Counted from the stretch's first letter, positions 1 to 12,327 are shown. The stretch is DNA of 64,000 nucleotides from Hyposmocoma kahamanoa (GCF_003589595.1 NW_020654810.1:19208448-19272447); one strand, 5' to 3'. Notes: generated by a model from the letters alone, not told the origin. Program-made: numbers and translations.

Positions 1-338
1 ACAATTTTTTTCATTTTCAAATACCAATAGGAAACTTCAAGCAATTGATAGTGGGTGAAATTTAATTTTCTGAGCCCACTTTAAGGGATGATATAAAAAC
101 AAAATCAACTGTTCTATTAATTTTAATCGAATAGGTTTGAACAGTTTAATTTATATATTGAAGAACTGTTGATTTTTCGCTGAGTAAAAGTTGTTCATGT
201 TGACAGGGTACTATTACATCAATTTAATTAAATTCGACAAAATGTTTAAAAGACATATTCTATCTGTAATAAGAGGCATTTCCACCATGCGTGTGCAACG
301 CCAGCTGTCGGTAGTGACCATGTAAAGTACATATAGTG

Positions 339-600
339 TAGTAGTAGCAGTAGGGCTCATTGGGAAAGAGTTCGTCCAGAAGTTCTGCCACCTTATCTAT
401 TTCTGCCGCCAAGCAGTAATGTCAGTATTACTGTGTTCCGGTTTTGAATGATACTGGTGAAATTACAGGCACATGGGGCTTGTTAACTTATGTCTTAAGG
501 TGATGGGTGCAGTGCGCCTCAGACCTTTGCGATTTAAAGCCCTTGCACTGCAACTGTTATGGATAGGCGCGTCTCAACGACTTGTTCATCCCATTTTAAA
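339..600 (+). repeat. Abundant A-tailed retroposon family A, copy 1
   Basis: Begins AGTAGTAGCAGTAG, contains GAGTTCGTCCAGAAGTTCTG and GCACTGCAACTGTTATGGA, and ends in an A-rich tail after CGACTTGTTCATCCC. Fourteen copies occur in the window. No tRNA head is visible, so it may be a LINE tail or another SINE type. Confidence 0.75.
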
Positions 601-816
601 TTCTCAAAAAGCAATTTACTTTTTATACAAACTTCTCGTACTTATTACGGTTCGTTGCAATTTCATTTGTTATTCGGTACCTTTATTATTTCCCATTTTC
701 TCGTTTCATATGAGGAATCTTAACATTATTATTAAGTCTATTATAATTACATACTTCTTGTCTTCTCACCATGCAGTCTGAAGATTAATATTTGAATAGT
801 AATATTTTTTTTAATA

Positions 817-1017
817 CACACACACTCAACATAGCCCCGCACTAGGGAAACCCTGTGTCGCGGGTGCCATGGACACACATATAGACAAACACAGTTTACA
901 CCCAAACTCACGAGAGAAACAAATGTAGGTCATACAAATATTTCTCCCGGCCCGGAATCAAACCTGGGACCTATGCGTGGCAGTCCGGTATGGTAACCGT
1001 TCGGCCACAGAGGCAGT
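817..1017 (-). repeat. tRNA-derived SINE, family B, copy 1
   Basis: On the minus strand the head reads CTGCCTCTGTGGCCGAACGG (A-box region) and a degenerate B box, followed by CGGGCCGGGAGAAATATTTG and a body ending AGTGCGGGGCTATGTTG. Pol III boxes are recognisable, but the cloverleaf is broken. Confidence 0.8.
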
Positions 1018-1267
1018 TAATTCACTTTTAAGCTGTGACGTTTTATTTAAGTTATGGTAGCCTAATTGCTTACCGCCTCTCAAGCAGAAGCCGTGAGCTC
1101 GTACCACTGAGTTTCTCGGAATTCATGTGTGAAAATTAATTTGATTGTTACTATGAGGTTTTCGGTGAAGGCAAACGTCGTGGTGAAAGCAGCACGTCGG
1201 ACAATGGTGTGAAACACGTGTAAGGTCGAATTGGGCCAACGTGGCGGGCTATAGGTACTTAGTATCA

Positions 1268-1548
1268 GCACAGCCTCTTATGAAAGTGTTCGTCCAGGAA
1301 AGTTCTGCCACCTTACCTATTTTTACCGTCTATTAGTAATGTTAGCATTACTGCATTTCTGTTTTGAAGGGTAAGGGTGCTGGTGAAATGGGACTTGTTA
1401 CTTGTCAACTTATGTCTCGGGGTGACGGGCGTAGTGGCAGTGCCCATCTGATCTTTGCGATTTAAAGCTCTGAGTGGCACTGCAAATGGTATGGACAGAC
1501 GTGTAGCTTACCATCAGGTGCATGACTGCGCACGGGACATATAAATGT
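1268..1548 (+). repeat. Retroposon family A, copy 2
   Basis: TGTTCGTCCAGGAAAGTTCT through TTTAAAGCTCTGAGTGGCAC to CATGACTGCGCACGGGACAT. The A-tail is eroded. Confidence 0.75.
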
Positions 1549-1814
1549 TAATTTGTTGAGTGACAAATTCAAGGGTTATTCAAATAATTGGTTGTTTTAT
1601 AGTATATTGTATTGAATTTTAGATTACAAGATATTTATTCGTTGAAAAAAAAAGTAGTTAACAGAGAAAGTGTTATAGAATGTTATATCGTACATTTCAC
1701 CAAAAGCAAGCGAATATTTTACATATTTCTTATTTTACTTTTAACGTAGCACAGATTTAAAGTTAAACAATAGCATAAAAAACTGTCAATAATTAAAACT
1801 TAAAAAAAAAACAG

Positions 1815-2080
1815 ACCTCAAAAGTTTGGGGAATTACATCTATTTGCCAAGTTTTATTGAAATCGATTAACGAAGTGAGTTAAATCTAATAAACAGGATT
1901 CATCGCCTGAATCGCCACCTTCAGAGGTGGCATAATTTCTTTAAATTTAAATGAGACCGCAACTGAGAAACCCTCTTTTCAACAATGAAAGAATCATCGA
2001 AATCGGTGCACATATGCCGGTATAACCGCGTGACATATACACAAAAAAAACCTCCATCTTTTGTTGAAATCGATTAAAAA
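1815..2080 (+). repeat. RTE-type LINE 3' tail, second copy
   Basis: Shares CTCAAAAGTTTGG, GCAAGTTTTATTGAAA and GAATCATCGAAATCGGTGC with 32930-33256. It ends in ATATACACAAAAAAAACCTCC. Shorter related pieces lie near 6590-6660 and 61195-61275. Confidence 0.55.
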
Positions 2081-2136
2081 TTAGACTACCTACTTGAATT
2101 TTACGTTTTATATTAGCAATTAAAAATCATCAATAT

Positions 2137-2165
2137 GGTACTTGGTACTTGGTACTTGGTACTTG
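2137..2165. repeat. 7-bp microsatellite (GGTACTT)n
   Basis: About four tandem copies of GGTACTT. Confidence 0.85.
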
Positions 2166-2656
2166 ATGTAACGGGCTGGTATATATAATTAAAATTGTAC
2201 TAGCATTGATTAACTAAATTACGCAGTTTCATTTTAAATTATGCACAATTTCATTTCTTTTACAGCGTCTAATACACATCTTACAACTGTAATTCCAAAT
2301 TATGGTGGCCCTATACAATAAAACAACAAATATTTGACCAATATGTTATGAGTAATATATTCCAGTTTTGTTTGTAACGGTGGACATTCCAGTTATAATA
2401 CGTTTTAATGGAATTATTAAGTAAGGATTGTAATTTTACGACACTGTAGGCTTAATCTCGTTAACAATTGTGGTCAAAATTGCATGTAGGTAACACCTGG
2501 AATTTACTGGTCTATTTAATTATAATTAACTTCTTATCACATGAATTATGTTCCGACCTTTTTGTTATTTTCTGTATAAATTTAAATGACTATAATAACT
2601 CACTCTATCTGTTTTTTACTTTTAATATTGTTATTTTGTTACATGATGAGTTACCG

Positions 2657-2895
2657 TAGGAGGAGTGGGAAAAACTGTTTAGCTAGATTAAATGGTTTAT
2701 GTATTTACTATTATGTATTTAAAATACACGATACACGTAAGGATATTGTAGAAAGAATTTTTTACACGATAGGCTGTACTTTACTCGATCATAAAAATAA
2801 TCTCGAAAACAGAATAGAATAAAAGTCTAAAACGAATCATTAAAGAATAAAATATGTAACTTTTTCATAATTTTTATATGGGAATATTTTTTTTC
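2657..2895 (+). repeat. Dispersed repeat E, copy 1 (empty site for the nested MITE)
   Basis: Shares GGTTTATGTATTTA-like, GATACACGTAAGGATATTGT, TTACACGATAGGCTGTACTT and AATAAAAGTCTAAAACGA blocks with 29930-30547. Uninterrupted here. Confidence 0.7.
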
Positions 2896-3248
2896 TGTCT
2901 TTTCCGTCCACATATCCCAAGCGTCAGTCTTACAGTGTGCAAAGACTGCTTCTTATAGATCGCCTAATAAAGATTTATAAAGAAGAAGACATCCCCGCCT
3001 CTTGCCATCTTTACTATAGAATACGAAGACTTATTAACATATGTATGCATACATTCTTTCCACCATTGAAGAGATATAGATACCTTCAAATACTTAGAAG
3101 AATATATTGAAAAAAAGAAAGTTTTATTTAAAAAGATAGGAAAAAAATTAACATTTGGCTTGATGGATTTATTCCCATACCGTGAAACTAACATTAATAA
3201 AAAAACAACAAAATGTTAACACTGGCAGCGTGTTTCTGGATACAGTAA

Positions 3249-3560
3249 TGGATTCGCTCTGGACCTTTTGGAGGGAAAAGTGTCGTTTTTATTTTGACTT
3301 TCAATTATTTTGTGAAATCTAGTTTAAAGTGGAATAGGATAGTGCTATTGTGCCTTAATCGAAGATGAAAACGCGAAATTATACGAATCTCGAACTAGAA
3401 TACCCGTATCGGCCTGTTTTAAGGAATCCCGAGTCAATCCAAGCACGCCTCCTCAAATTGCCTATCCTCTTTGTGGCTGCCATATTTACAGAAACATAAT
3501 TAAACTTCGTGTTTAGGCTGATGGCTTTGCCAAAGCCTTAATAAAAAAATAAATAAAGAT
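3249..3560 (+). repeat. Dispersed repeat K, copy 1, with small ORF
   Basis: Homologous to 10233-10525 in inverse orientation and A-rich at the end (AATAAAAAAATAAATAAAG), so probably retroposed. Contains a 44-codon ORF at 3365-3499 (NLELEYPYRPVLRNPESIQA core). I do not recognise the protein. Confidence 0.65.
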
Positions 3561-3627
3561 ACAGTAATGCCATCCATTGTTGGCATTCGGTACTAAATTG
3601 TAGTATTGTTATTTTTTATATTCCTAC

Positions 3628-3855
3628 CATTGACTTACAATTATATGGACGTCGGGTCCGCGCTAAAAAGTGTCCGCACTTGTAAGGCGCTAAAATCGTA
3701 TACAGAGCGCGACACTCCGCTTTAGTCTTCATTTGTTCTACTGACAGCGCGATACTGCGATGACATTACAATTTAAATTTCGTATAGTTTGACTTGGGAC
3801 ATTTTTTTCGTGGTTTTTGTATTAGACCCGTCGTCCATTTATTTGTAAGTCAATG
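3628..3855. mobile_element. hAT-like MITE, copy 1
   Basis: 228 bp with ~24-bp terminal inverted repeats starting CATTGACTTACAA. It is flanked by an exact 8-bp duplication ATTCCTAC (3620-3627 and 3856-3863). No coding sequence. Confidence 0.92.
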
Positions 3856-4046
3856 ATTCCTACGCTTAATTTTTTTCTTCTGCGGTTATAAGTAATGTAA
3901 GTGTAATATTTTTTTGTGTTGTTATTATTTATAAAGTATTTTATTTATTTTTATTTGTGGCATTGCAATGAGTGTATTAAAATCGTATTGACGATTGATT
4001 GACGATGTTGAAATTATTTTGAGACGTTTCTCTTTACGTACTAAAG

Positions 4047-4232
4047 AGAACCTGCTAAATTTTGGTTTTCTTCTGAAGCCCTATTAGTTATTTAATTCAC
4101 ATTTATACCAAAATTTGCAAATTGCCTACTGACCGGACGTCGGATGAATGTTAAATTTTCTCCGCCTATTCTTATTTTATTTACATTAATTTACAGCGAC
4201 ACCACACCTCACCTCCTAAAATGTAGGCTTGC
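4047..4232 (+). repeat. Dispersed repeat E/F, distal segment
   Basis: GAACCTGCTAAATTTTGG, GAAGCCCTATTAGTTATTTA and CACCTCACCTCCTAAAATGT match 30548-30795. Confidence 0.6.
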
Positions 4233-5472
4233 GCTGAAATACTTCGTCTTAAAAGAGCAAAGTAAGTGCGAAAGGACATCAAAACAAAGTTGTTTACGAT
4301 CCTTAACTAAGTTTATTGTACTCAGAGGGACCGGATGTCCTTCCATGTTCCTATTATCTACTTACTTACGTTATACATATTTATGTTAGGTTAGTATAAC
4401 ATATTGACACATGTAAATACAAACAGGGTTATTTATAAAATAATAATAAACTTACAATTACATTCCAAAAACAATCTTATTTCAATGTAAGCTTATTATA
4501 ATATTACTTCGTTATTCGTACCATGACGAACCTGTCAACCAAGCAATGTATTATTCTTAGAGGATATAAAATAGTCTAAGGTATTATTGCAAAAGTGATT
4601 GAAAAACGAATGATTTCACAATATTGTTTATTCCTAATCCTGAAAATAGGAAAGAGATAACGCTATGTGAACTGCATAATGCCATCTCTTTCCTTTTTGA
4701 TGTTCCGAATCGTCTTATCGTAGTATAATGTTTAAGTACTTAATGTTATTTACATTCAGAGAATTTTAACTGCCAAGAAAAGAAAAGTATGTAATAATGA
4801 GATCTATTAAAATTACGTTATTTTCAATTATTTTTCCGCATTTTCATGAAGAAAAATAAATAAAACAAGCTGAGTCTTAATAGTCACGTTGTGAATTCGG
4901 AACAATAGTTTGGTGTCAACTGTTAGCTTCGCCAAGGGGCATATAGATGGCGCTGTTATAATTTTACGAAATAAACATCGCGTATTTTTATTTCACGAAA
5001 AATTATTTACTATGTACCAATAAATAAAAAATAAACAAAATATTGAAGAGATATACGTAAATAAATAAGTTCAACTTAACTTTTAATCATTACGAATCAA
5101 TATTAAGACAATAAAACTGAAAATAATATTGTTTCCATTGCATCCGTGTAACTATTTTAAGATTGTTAAATTTGACATAAGAGCAACGTCATGGCACGAA
5201 CTGAGTGAATGAACAGTCAGTTCAGTCATGGTTTTAACATTACAATAAGCTTAATTTAAGCGCGTTATGGTACGAAAAGTCAATGTAAGGTTGAAGTAAT
5301 ATTGTTTTAAGAGGTTGTGGTAGGCCCCCAGGACATTACTAATATTACGACTTTTGTTTCATGACTTTTAATAATTCATCACGTTTTACTTTAATACCAA
5401 AATATTATAATATTTAAATAGATCGCCCTAAACGGTAATAACTCTGTGCGGTAACAAAAAGGCTCATCATAT

Positions 5473-5585
5473 TGCGGCGGAACGGAATGGAAGCTAACTT
5501 TTGTAACGATATTGTACACTGAACTTTATGATCAATTGTGTAAAGTACAATACAAAAATTCTTTATTGTACACCAAAAAAGGAAA
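5473..5585 (+). repeat. LINE 3' fragment, inverse of the 5882 fragment
   Basis: GCGGAACGGAATGGAAGC followed by TTGTAACGATATTGTACA matches the inverse complement of 6190-6260. A tail with TTCTTTATTGTACACCAAA follows. Confidence 0.6.
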
Positions 5586-5881
5586 CAAATACAATACAAT
5601 TAAATAAAAAAATAAGCGGTTGTAAAGCGGTCTTATCGCTTTAAGCGATTTCTGACAGGCAACCTTTGGATGGAAGTAATTATACAATTCACATGAAAAA
5701 GACGGCGGTGTATGAAGAATAGATAAAAATCGATAAATAAATGCAAATATACATATATTTATAAATAATAAAACCAATACATGTATATGTATGTCATAAA
5801 CTACTATATATTCTTGCATCTATACATATAAAATTTCTAAAATATAATTTCAAAACATATAAATTACCTAAGCAGTTCAAG

Positions 5882-6200
5882 TCACGCTAAATTTAGGTAG
5901 TGTTCTTTTACCATATTTTTGAATATATTCAATGATTTCGCTTGTTGAATAAACAAAGGTAAAGCGTTCAACAAACGAACAGCCTGAACAGTAAAGGACT
6001 TGTCGTAATACTGGGAGGTATGCAAGGGCATCTTAAGTTGCAGAGTTGAAGATGAGCGCAGAAGTCGGGGTTTGATTGGCGAATTCAAATCGCTCCTTAA
6101 GATAAGGTGTGTGAGGAATGAATAAAGAAGATTAAGAATATGAGCATTAGAAGAAGAAGATTTTGGCTCGTATCTAGATTGTACGTTATACAATTGAACA
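5882..6200 (-). pseudogene. LINE reverse-transcriptase C-terminus fragment
   Basis: A 103-codon minus-strand frame includes QYYDKSFTVQAVRLLNALP, then FIQQAKSLNIFKNMVKEHYL and a natural stop. This matches the common non-LTR C-terminal pattern (SFxVRAARLWNxLP...FKxxLKxxL). A second, plus-oriented piece of the same element lies at 5473-5585, so 5473-6265 is an inverted pair. Confidence 0.7.
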
Positions 6201-6661
6201 TAAAGTTCATTATGCTATGTACAATATCGTTACAAAAATTCGCTTCCATTCCGTTCCGCCGTAATATAAATTGAGCCAAAGGAGCTAGGTGAGAGGCGAG
6301 GTGAAATACCGACCACATAACCCTGTGTAATGAATTATTATAGCTACTTAAAGTAATCATTAACCGTACTTACATTTTTCTGGTTTAATTTTCAAAAGAG
6401 CCAAAATGCTATATACTTCTACGTTCTCGTTAAAAAAAGTAACCACTTTTAACCAACTTAAAAAAGGAGGAGTATCTCAATCCGAATGTATTTTTTTGTG
6501 GTAGTTACGTGATTACTACGCAATTTATGAACAAATTTCAATGATTATTTTTAAGTAAGAAAAAAACATAGGCAGTCTAAGTGGTCCAGTTTGAAGAAAA
6601 TATTACACATCTAAAAGTGTCAGATTAGGGAAAGTATCCAGTTTATTGGGTTTCATCCACT

Positions 6662-6786
6662 TTCCAGTGCCCTCAGATCTCTGCGGTTTAAAGCTCTGAG
6701 TGGCACTGCAACTGTTATGGACAGGCATGTAGCTTAACTTTGGCGCACGACTTGTTCGTCCCATCACTTGGTATTATAAAACAAAA
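6662..6786 (+). repeat. Retroposon family A, 5'-truncated copy
   Basis: Starts at CCAGTGCCCTCAGATCTCTG and ends CATCACTTGGTATTATAAAA. The 5' truncation fits target-primed reverse transcription. Confidence 0.75.
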
Positions 6787-6953
6787 ACAAGTTCAATCAA
6801 ACTTTGCACATAGATGTAATTCCACAAACTTTTGAGGCCAGTTTTGTAAAGTTATAATTATTTAAAGCATACGCACAGAGAAGTTGTATTTATAAAGCAA
6901 AAAAAGCGTTTTACCATTAACTCATGTACTTATTCACAAAGATAAAATGTTTT

Positions 6954-7025
6954 CTCCGCGGCGGGGAATCGAACCCCGGTCTCCCGCGTGACAGGCGGGG
7001 ATACTAACCACTATACTACCGCGGA
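6954..7025 (-). tRNA. tRNA-Asp (anticodon GUC)
   Basis: Reading the minus strand gives a complete 72-nt cloverleaf. The acceptor stem is TCCGCGG paired with CCGCGGA, followed by a G discriminator. The D arm contains AGTGGTTAGT. The anticodon stem is CCCGC/GCGGG with loop CTGTCAC, so the anticodon is GTC (Asp). The T arm is CGGGG-TTCGATT-CCCCG. Internal A and B boxes are intact (B box GGTTCGATTCC), there is no intron, and a T4 run for RNA polymerase III termination follows within about 10 bases (AAAA on the plus strand at 6944-6947). Intact pairing in every stem separates it from the degenerate tRNA-derived SINEs elsewhere in the window. Confidence 0.95.
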
Positions 7026-7849
7026 TATACGTAACACCCGCCAATCGTGTCAACTTATTATATAAATAAAAGAGATGTTACGAAAGCGGTTGGCTGGAAC
7101 CACGGTCCGCCACAAATAGACTCTCGATCTATTTCGAACTTTACAAACACATAATTTTAGTAATCAGTTATTCTAGGTAGTTAAGGAAACTAACAAATTG
7201 ACAACATATTATGTATTAGTTAAATGATATTTTTTAATACAACAGTGTTCAAGAAATGAAAGACGCACTTGCAGCAATTTTCAATGGAATCCATCCGAGT
7301 AAAATTTCAGCCGCTACTTGCTCTTTGCGGAAGAAAGCGAATCGATGCATCCGCCAAGGCGGCAATCAATTCGAGCACTTACTATCATAATTTTTTTATG
7401 TTATTTTGCTTTTTGTTATTGTTTTTAATATTTATTTTGAAATACATAATACGTTGTCAATTTGTTAGTTTCCTTATTGTTAGTTTGCTTGACTTAGAAT
7501 AACTAATTACTAAATATGTCCCTACAAAATGTATAAAAATGAATGAAAAAATGGTGCTAACTGTACCATTTTTTCAAAATCTGTGAACGAATCAAAATAT
7601 CTTCAAAATTCATGGATAGTCTTCTACAACCGTTTTCCTGTAACTACAACGATTAAGGTGGCTGACCTTGCTACCCCGTCTCAAATTTACACCCTGTATA
7701 CTCTGTTTAAATTGCATACCATTGAATTTATTGATGCCTAGAGGTGAACCATTGGTTTTCAATAAAAAGTCGACTGTTAAAATTGCACGATTTAATTTCG
7801 CTTTCCTTTTTCTATTATCAGGGGACTAGACGCCGGCTGGGGTTCCCTA

Positions 7850-7985
7850 TATTGTAGATATTGCAAGAATTCGCACGAAGCATTACACTGATACATTTAT
7901 ATTGCAAACGGCTAGGAAGAGGAATTCCCTGCTTGCAGACGCATTCATTAGGTGTGCATGCTGATTCCATCAAATGAGACGGAGG
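7850..7985 (+). repeat. LINE 3' end fragment
   Basis: GGAAGAGGAATTCCCTGC and GTGCATGCTGATTCCATC followed by AATGAGACGGAGGTCA resemble the fragment at 28905-29095. No long frame remains. Confidence 0.4.
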
Positions 7986-8340
7986 TCACAATTGCGTTAT
8001 TATTCTAAAGTGACAATCGTATTTTAAAAAAGAAATTCGAATAGCAACTAACAACAATCATAACAGTTGTATGTAATTGTAGTAATCATACATAACAGTT
8101 GTCCATGCAGTTTGGACACTGCCATTGCGCCCGTCAACCCGGGATATAAGTTGACAAGTCCCATATCGTCGGCTAAATTCGAAAAGCTCGTAACCTCCAT
8201 TAACGTGAACTTTTGAGTGGGCACAAAAATCAGAATTACTAGAAATAATTGTATAACAATCTATGATTATTATTATTTTCTAACCCTGCGAATTTTTCTG
8301 ACTACTCACACTTTATCTTCATTATTTATTTGTGTACTAG

Positions 8341-8572
8341 GGTTATAATTATTAATACAAAGATCGAACACTCAGACAAACACTCAGAAAAAATTCCTTC
8401 GAACCGGTTGGATTCGAACAGACGTCTTCTTGCATACCGTGACAGACGCTATACCAACTAAGCCACGGAACGAACCAACGGACCTCACGAATTCTTCTAT
8501 GTGCTTGCGTCGTGTCTTTGTACTTGGTCTTTCAACGACTTTTTAGTCGTAGCGCCATCTATACTAGTTTAG
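8341..8572 (-). repeat. tRNA-derived SINE, family C, copy 1
   Basis: The minus-strand head reads CCGTGGCTTAGTTGGTATAG and then a GTTCGAATCC B box. It ends in ATTAATAATTATAACC. The 5' side carries GATGGCGCTACGACTAAAAA. Confidence 0.85.
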
Positions 8573-8785
8573 TCTACTAGGGTTCTCACTAGACCGACAC
8601 ACAACACTAAAATAAAGTGTGAAAGTCGTGAAAGTTTAAATCAAAGTAATCTATGATTATACTTTTTTTATATTTATAACTTTAGCTAACTTAGCTTTAA
8701 TCGCCCGATTTTACTCTTGGAGAGTAAAAAAGGATTTGCTCCAGAAACGGAGTCACGAGAATTTCAAATTCATCCGACGATGCTT

Positions 8786-8925
8786 GTAATTTCACCGGCA
8801 CCCTTACCGTTCAAAACCGGAACGCAGTAATGCTAACATTACTGCTTGGCGGCAGAAATAGATAAAGTGGCAGTATCTTCCTGGACGAACTATTTCACAG
8901 CGAGCTCTACTGCTACTGAGGAGTA
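8786..8925 (-). repeat. Retroposon family A, partial copy
   Basis: TTTCACCGGCACCCTTACC, AACGCAGTAATGCTAACATT and CCTGGACGAACTATTTCACA. The A-tail half is missing. Confidence 0.7.
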
Positions 8926-10232
8926 TCTCGAGCTAATGTTGAAAGAAAACTTGTACGTCGAAGACGATTTACAACCCTTGGAAATGTGAAGTCACGTAAT
9001 TATGGCTAAACTCTATCCTAAGACGAAAGCCGTATATCAGGATAGGATATTATATTAGGTCGATGATGATCAGAATTTATTGCACTGAGAATGTTAGTTA
9101 CGGTATGGTATAATAATGTGTCCCTCCGTATCGCACCAATGTTATTTATGTACAAGCGTTTCACGACTATGCGAAACGGATGGAAAGTACTTTAAATATT
9201 GCAGATAAGATATTTTGCTTCTTAGAGACATTATTTCACTTTTAAACGTGATTAATACAGCGTTCAAAGATTTTTTAAAGTTGCTTGCCTCACCTGGGAA
9301 TGGAACCGACCAAATATGGGAAAAACGCTGTATTTTTATAATGCCGATTGAAAGGGTCAAACAAGGGATTAATTCCCAATTCATTACACTTGCTCGTAAC
9401 ATGCAGGCAAGTCGACTGTGATGTGTTGAATTACACCCACGGGTCTTTTCATTTAAAAATAATAATAATTACACTGTACTTTTCTTATACGTAAAACTAA
9501 CATTTACTAAATTAATTTTATAAATTCAAATTCTGCAACATTCTTAGTACTTTGAAATTATTTATTTTATATCTTTACCATCATGGATGTATACGTTATT
9601 GCCGTTTACAACATTTTAGTTCGAGTTGTATTTATTATGGAAGAACAGCTGGCCATCTGTATACACATGTAGAAAAAAACAAAAAACCCGCCAATTGCAA
9701 AATCTGTTGTGTTGTGAAACGATATTTGTTCATACAATAAAAAAAATATCATTGTGTTTATTTCCTCGCAGATGTGATGCACAACGTTGTATATAGCATG
9801 GGTGGTAAAAGATTCCTCGTGTCATTGACTATCATTAGCAATTTCTTATTTACCGCCTAAGGTGTATTAAGATACACGATGTACTACTAAGTAACATAGC
9901 ATCTTAAATTAAAGAAATACTATGAAATTTTAGGAACATGAATATATATGTGTTACTGTGGATATTCAGACTTCAAGATAGGATTCCGACTCATTACAGT
10001 TGGAGAACAGCCAAGTCTCTTATTGATTGTTTTCCTATGTAAAATAATATCGCCATGAAGCAAATTATCTTATCAACAATATTTAAAATAATTTCCCTCT
10101 TTGTCCCACAGCCGTAGCATACCTGCATATTAATAAATGTCAATTCCGAGAGTACCAGCATAATTGAATGATGTTAGTGACGCTGTCATAACAAAGGAAC
10201 AGCATTATAAATAAAAAAACAATGTTTTTTTA

Positions 10233-10525
10233 TTAATAATTTTGGCTTGGATACAAGTCTTTTGAGCCATGTCTTCGTTTAATTATGTTTCTGTAAATAT
10301 GGCCGCCACAAAGAGGCAATTTGAGGTGGCGTGCTTGGATTGACTCGGGATTCCTTAGAACAGGCCGATACGGATATTTTAGTTCGAGATTCGTACAATT
10401 TCTTTTAATCTTCAATTAAGGCACAATAGCTCTTTCCTATTCCACTTTAAACTAGATTTCAAAATAAAAATAATTGAAAGTCAAAATAAAAACGACACAT
10501 TTCCCTCCAAAAGGCCCAGAGTGAA
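10233..10525 (-). repeat. Dispersed repeat K, copy 2, with small ORF
   Basis: Inverse copy of 3249-3560. Its ORF (10233-10415, 60 codons) keeps NLELKYPYRPVLRNPESIQA. Between the copies that core differs at two synonymous sites and one replacement. Confidence 0.65.
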
Positions 10526-11010
10526 TAAAAAAAACCAATAAAGAATAAATATTCCAAAGCGGTGTATACGTTAAAAATAGATTGTTAAAAAAAAAAATTG
10601 ATTTGAGATTTCATTATTACAATTAGGGTATTAGTGAGCGCTGTATAAAAAGGTTCCGGGTTCGATTCGCGGTTATAAATAGAATTGGAACCACAAACTG
10701 TGTGTGAAATTGCGAGCGCTAATACAGTGGGAAATCATGGCACCTTCAGCCTTGTGTAAATCATATTAGCTTCTCAAATACGAACATAGAGTTGGGGTTA
10801 AAGTTACGGAATATTTATCACGGCTAATATTATACATTTCATATCAGCAAATGCAAAATGTTCAGGAACAAGAAATTAATGCGAGTGTGAGTGTTCGTAT
10901 ACATGATAATAAATAATAATAAGGCAACATGTGATCATATGTGAAAAGTGTCTTTATTACATGAAAATCATGAAACATTACGAAATATGTAGCGATTATA
11001 TTTTTTTTCC

Positions 11011-11485
11011 TCAAACATGCTCGAAAATGTTTGCATTACTTTCAAAAAATGAACACGGAATTTTTGTCATTTATAGACTGTGCGACTTCTTTCCGGCCAA
11101 TGCCTGCAAAGTATGGAAATCCAATATGCACTGTTCCACTTTTATATCTATCTGAAAACTTTGAGGATGGATAAAAAAGCCTTAGAGCCATCTTAGAGCA
11201 TAAAAAAGCTCACAATTAAGCATGTAAACTGGCAAACGAAAAACTCATACAGCCAACTGCGCATCGTGATCGTAAAAAGTACCTACATGTATCGTTTACA
11301 TTTAAAAAAAAATAAATAGGCGATAAATAAAGTAATTTAGTATTATTTTTTTGTTTTTTCGTCTTTTTTGTATTTTTGTCGCGAAAATTAGTTAGTAATT
11401 AGTAATGAGAAGAGGGATAACGAAAATACAGTAATAGATAGTAACTCGGCCTTGTAACTCATGCTCGTCCAGCAATCCCTTACTT
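11011..11485 (+). repeat. Dispersed repeat G, copy 1
   Basis: Starts TCAAACATGCTCGAAAATG, contains AACTCATACAGCCAACTGCG and GTCGCGAAAATTAGT, and ends CTCGTCCAGCAATCCCTTAC. Two more copies lie in NOS introns. Confidence 0.65.
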
Positions 11486-12120
11486 CTTATACATTATTAT
11501 TAATTAATTGTAATAAATTTATTACTTTTAAATAAATAAGTAAGTAAAGCAGTTACTTGTGTTTTTAAAATTTTAGCATTATCATATCATGCCTTATCAT
11601 ATTCCTATAAATACACGAAACAAATTATTTATCTGTGAAAATTTTGAACAAACAATTATAATCTAATTTCGTTCGAAGTATTTAAATCTCTCTCCTAAAA
11701 AGTTACTTTGTTGATATGGCCTTATTAAACCAAGAGTGTGAAATATGCAAAAAAAAATGCAAATAAAAACAACTTGTCCAGTACAATTGTACTCGTTCAA
11801 TGTAAAATTTATGTGAGGGTGATAAACCTCGCTCAATTAATACTATGACCAAGAATTGTGTGAGAAACCAAAGACTTTCCCACTAATTGAAAAGTACAAT
11901 ATAATTTTTTTTTACAGGAAAACGAAAATTACTGACTAATTTAAGAAGACGACAGTAAGTTTTGTGTGGAAGCAAAAACTTTCTCGCTAATTTATGAGTG
12001 CGATCGACTCAGACGTCGTTATTCCAACCAATCTATGTAAAAGTGCTTTTTGTTCGGTAAAATTTAATATATCCAATATTATACTATTGCAGGTGCCTTA
12101 TAATGTGAATAATAATAATA

Positions 12121-12327
12121 ACGCACACACTCAACATAGCCCCGCACTAGGGAAACCCTGTGTCGCGGGTGCCATGGACACACACATAGACAACCACAAA
12201 TTACACCCAAACTCACGAGAGAATTAAATGTAGGCCATACAAATATTTCTCCCGGCCCGGGAATCGAACCCGGGGACCTCTGCGTGGCAGTCCGGTATGG
12301 TAACCGTTCGGCTACGGAGGCAGTTAA
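12121..12327 (-). repeat. tRNA-derived SINE, family B, copy 2
   Basis: Best-preserved copy: A-box region TAGCCGAACGGTTACC and B box GGGTTCGATTCCCGG on the minus strand. Nearly identical over its length to 817-1017. Confidence 0.85.

Larger units (their letters stand above)
1..6953. other. Gene-free repeat region
   Basis: No host exon was recognised. It holds retroposon A copies, a tRNA-derived SINE, RTE tail, repeats E, F and K, one hAT-like MITE and an inverted LINE pair, listed separately. Remaining sequence (for example 2100-2460 and 4400-5400) is AT-rich and featureless to me. Confidence 0.6.

Noticed and set aside
9142..9421. Overlapping ORFs on both strands
   Set aside because: No motif, splice context or repeat relationship supports coding; one is the shadow of the other.
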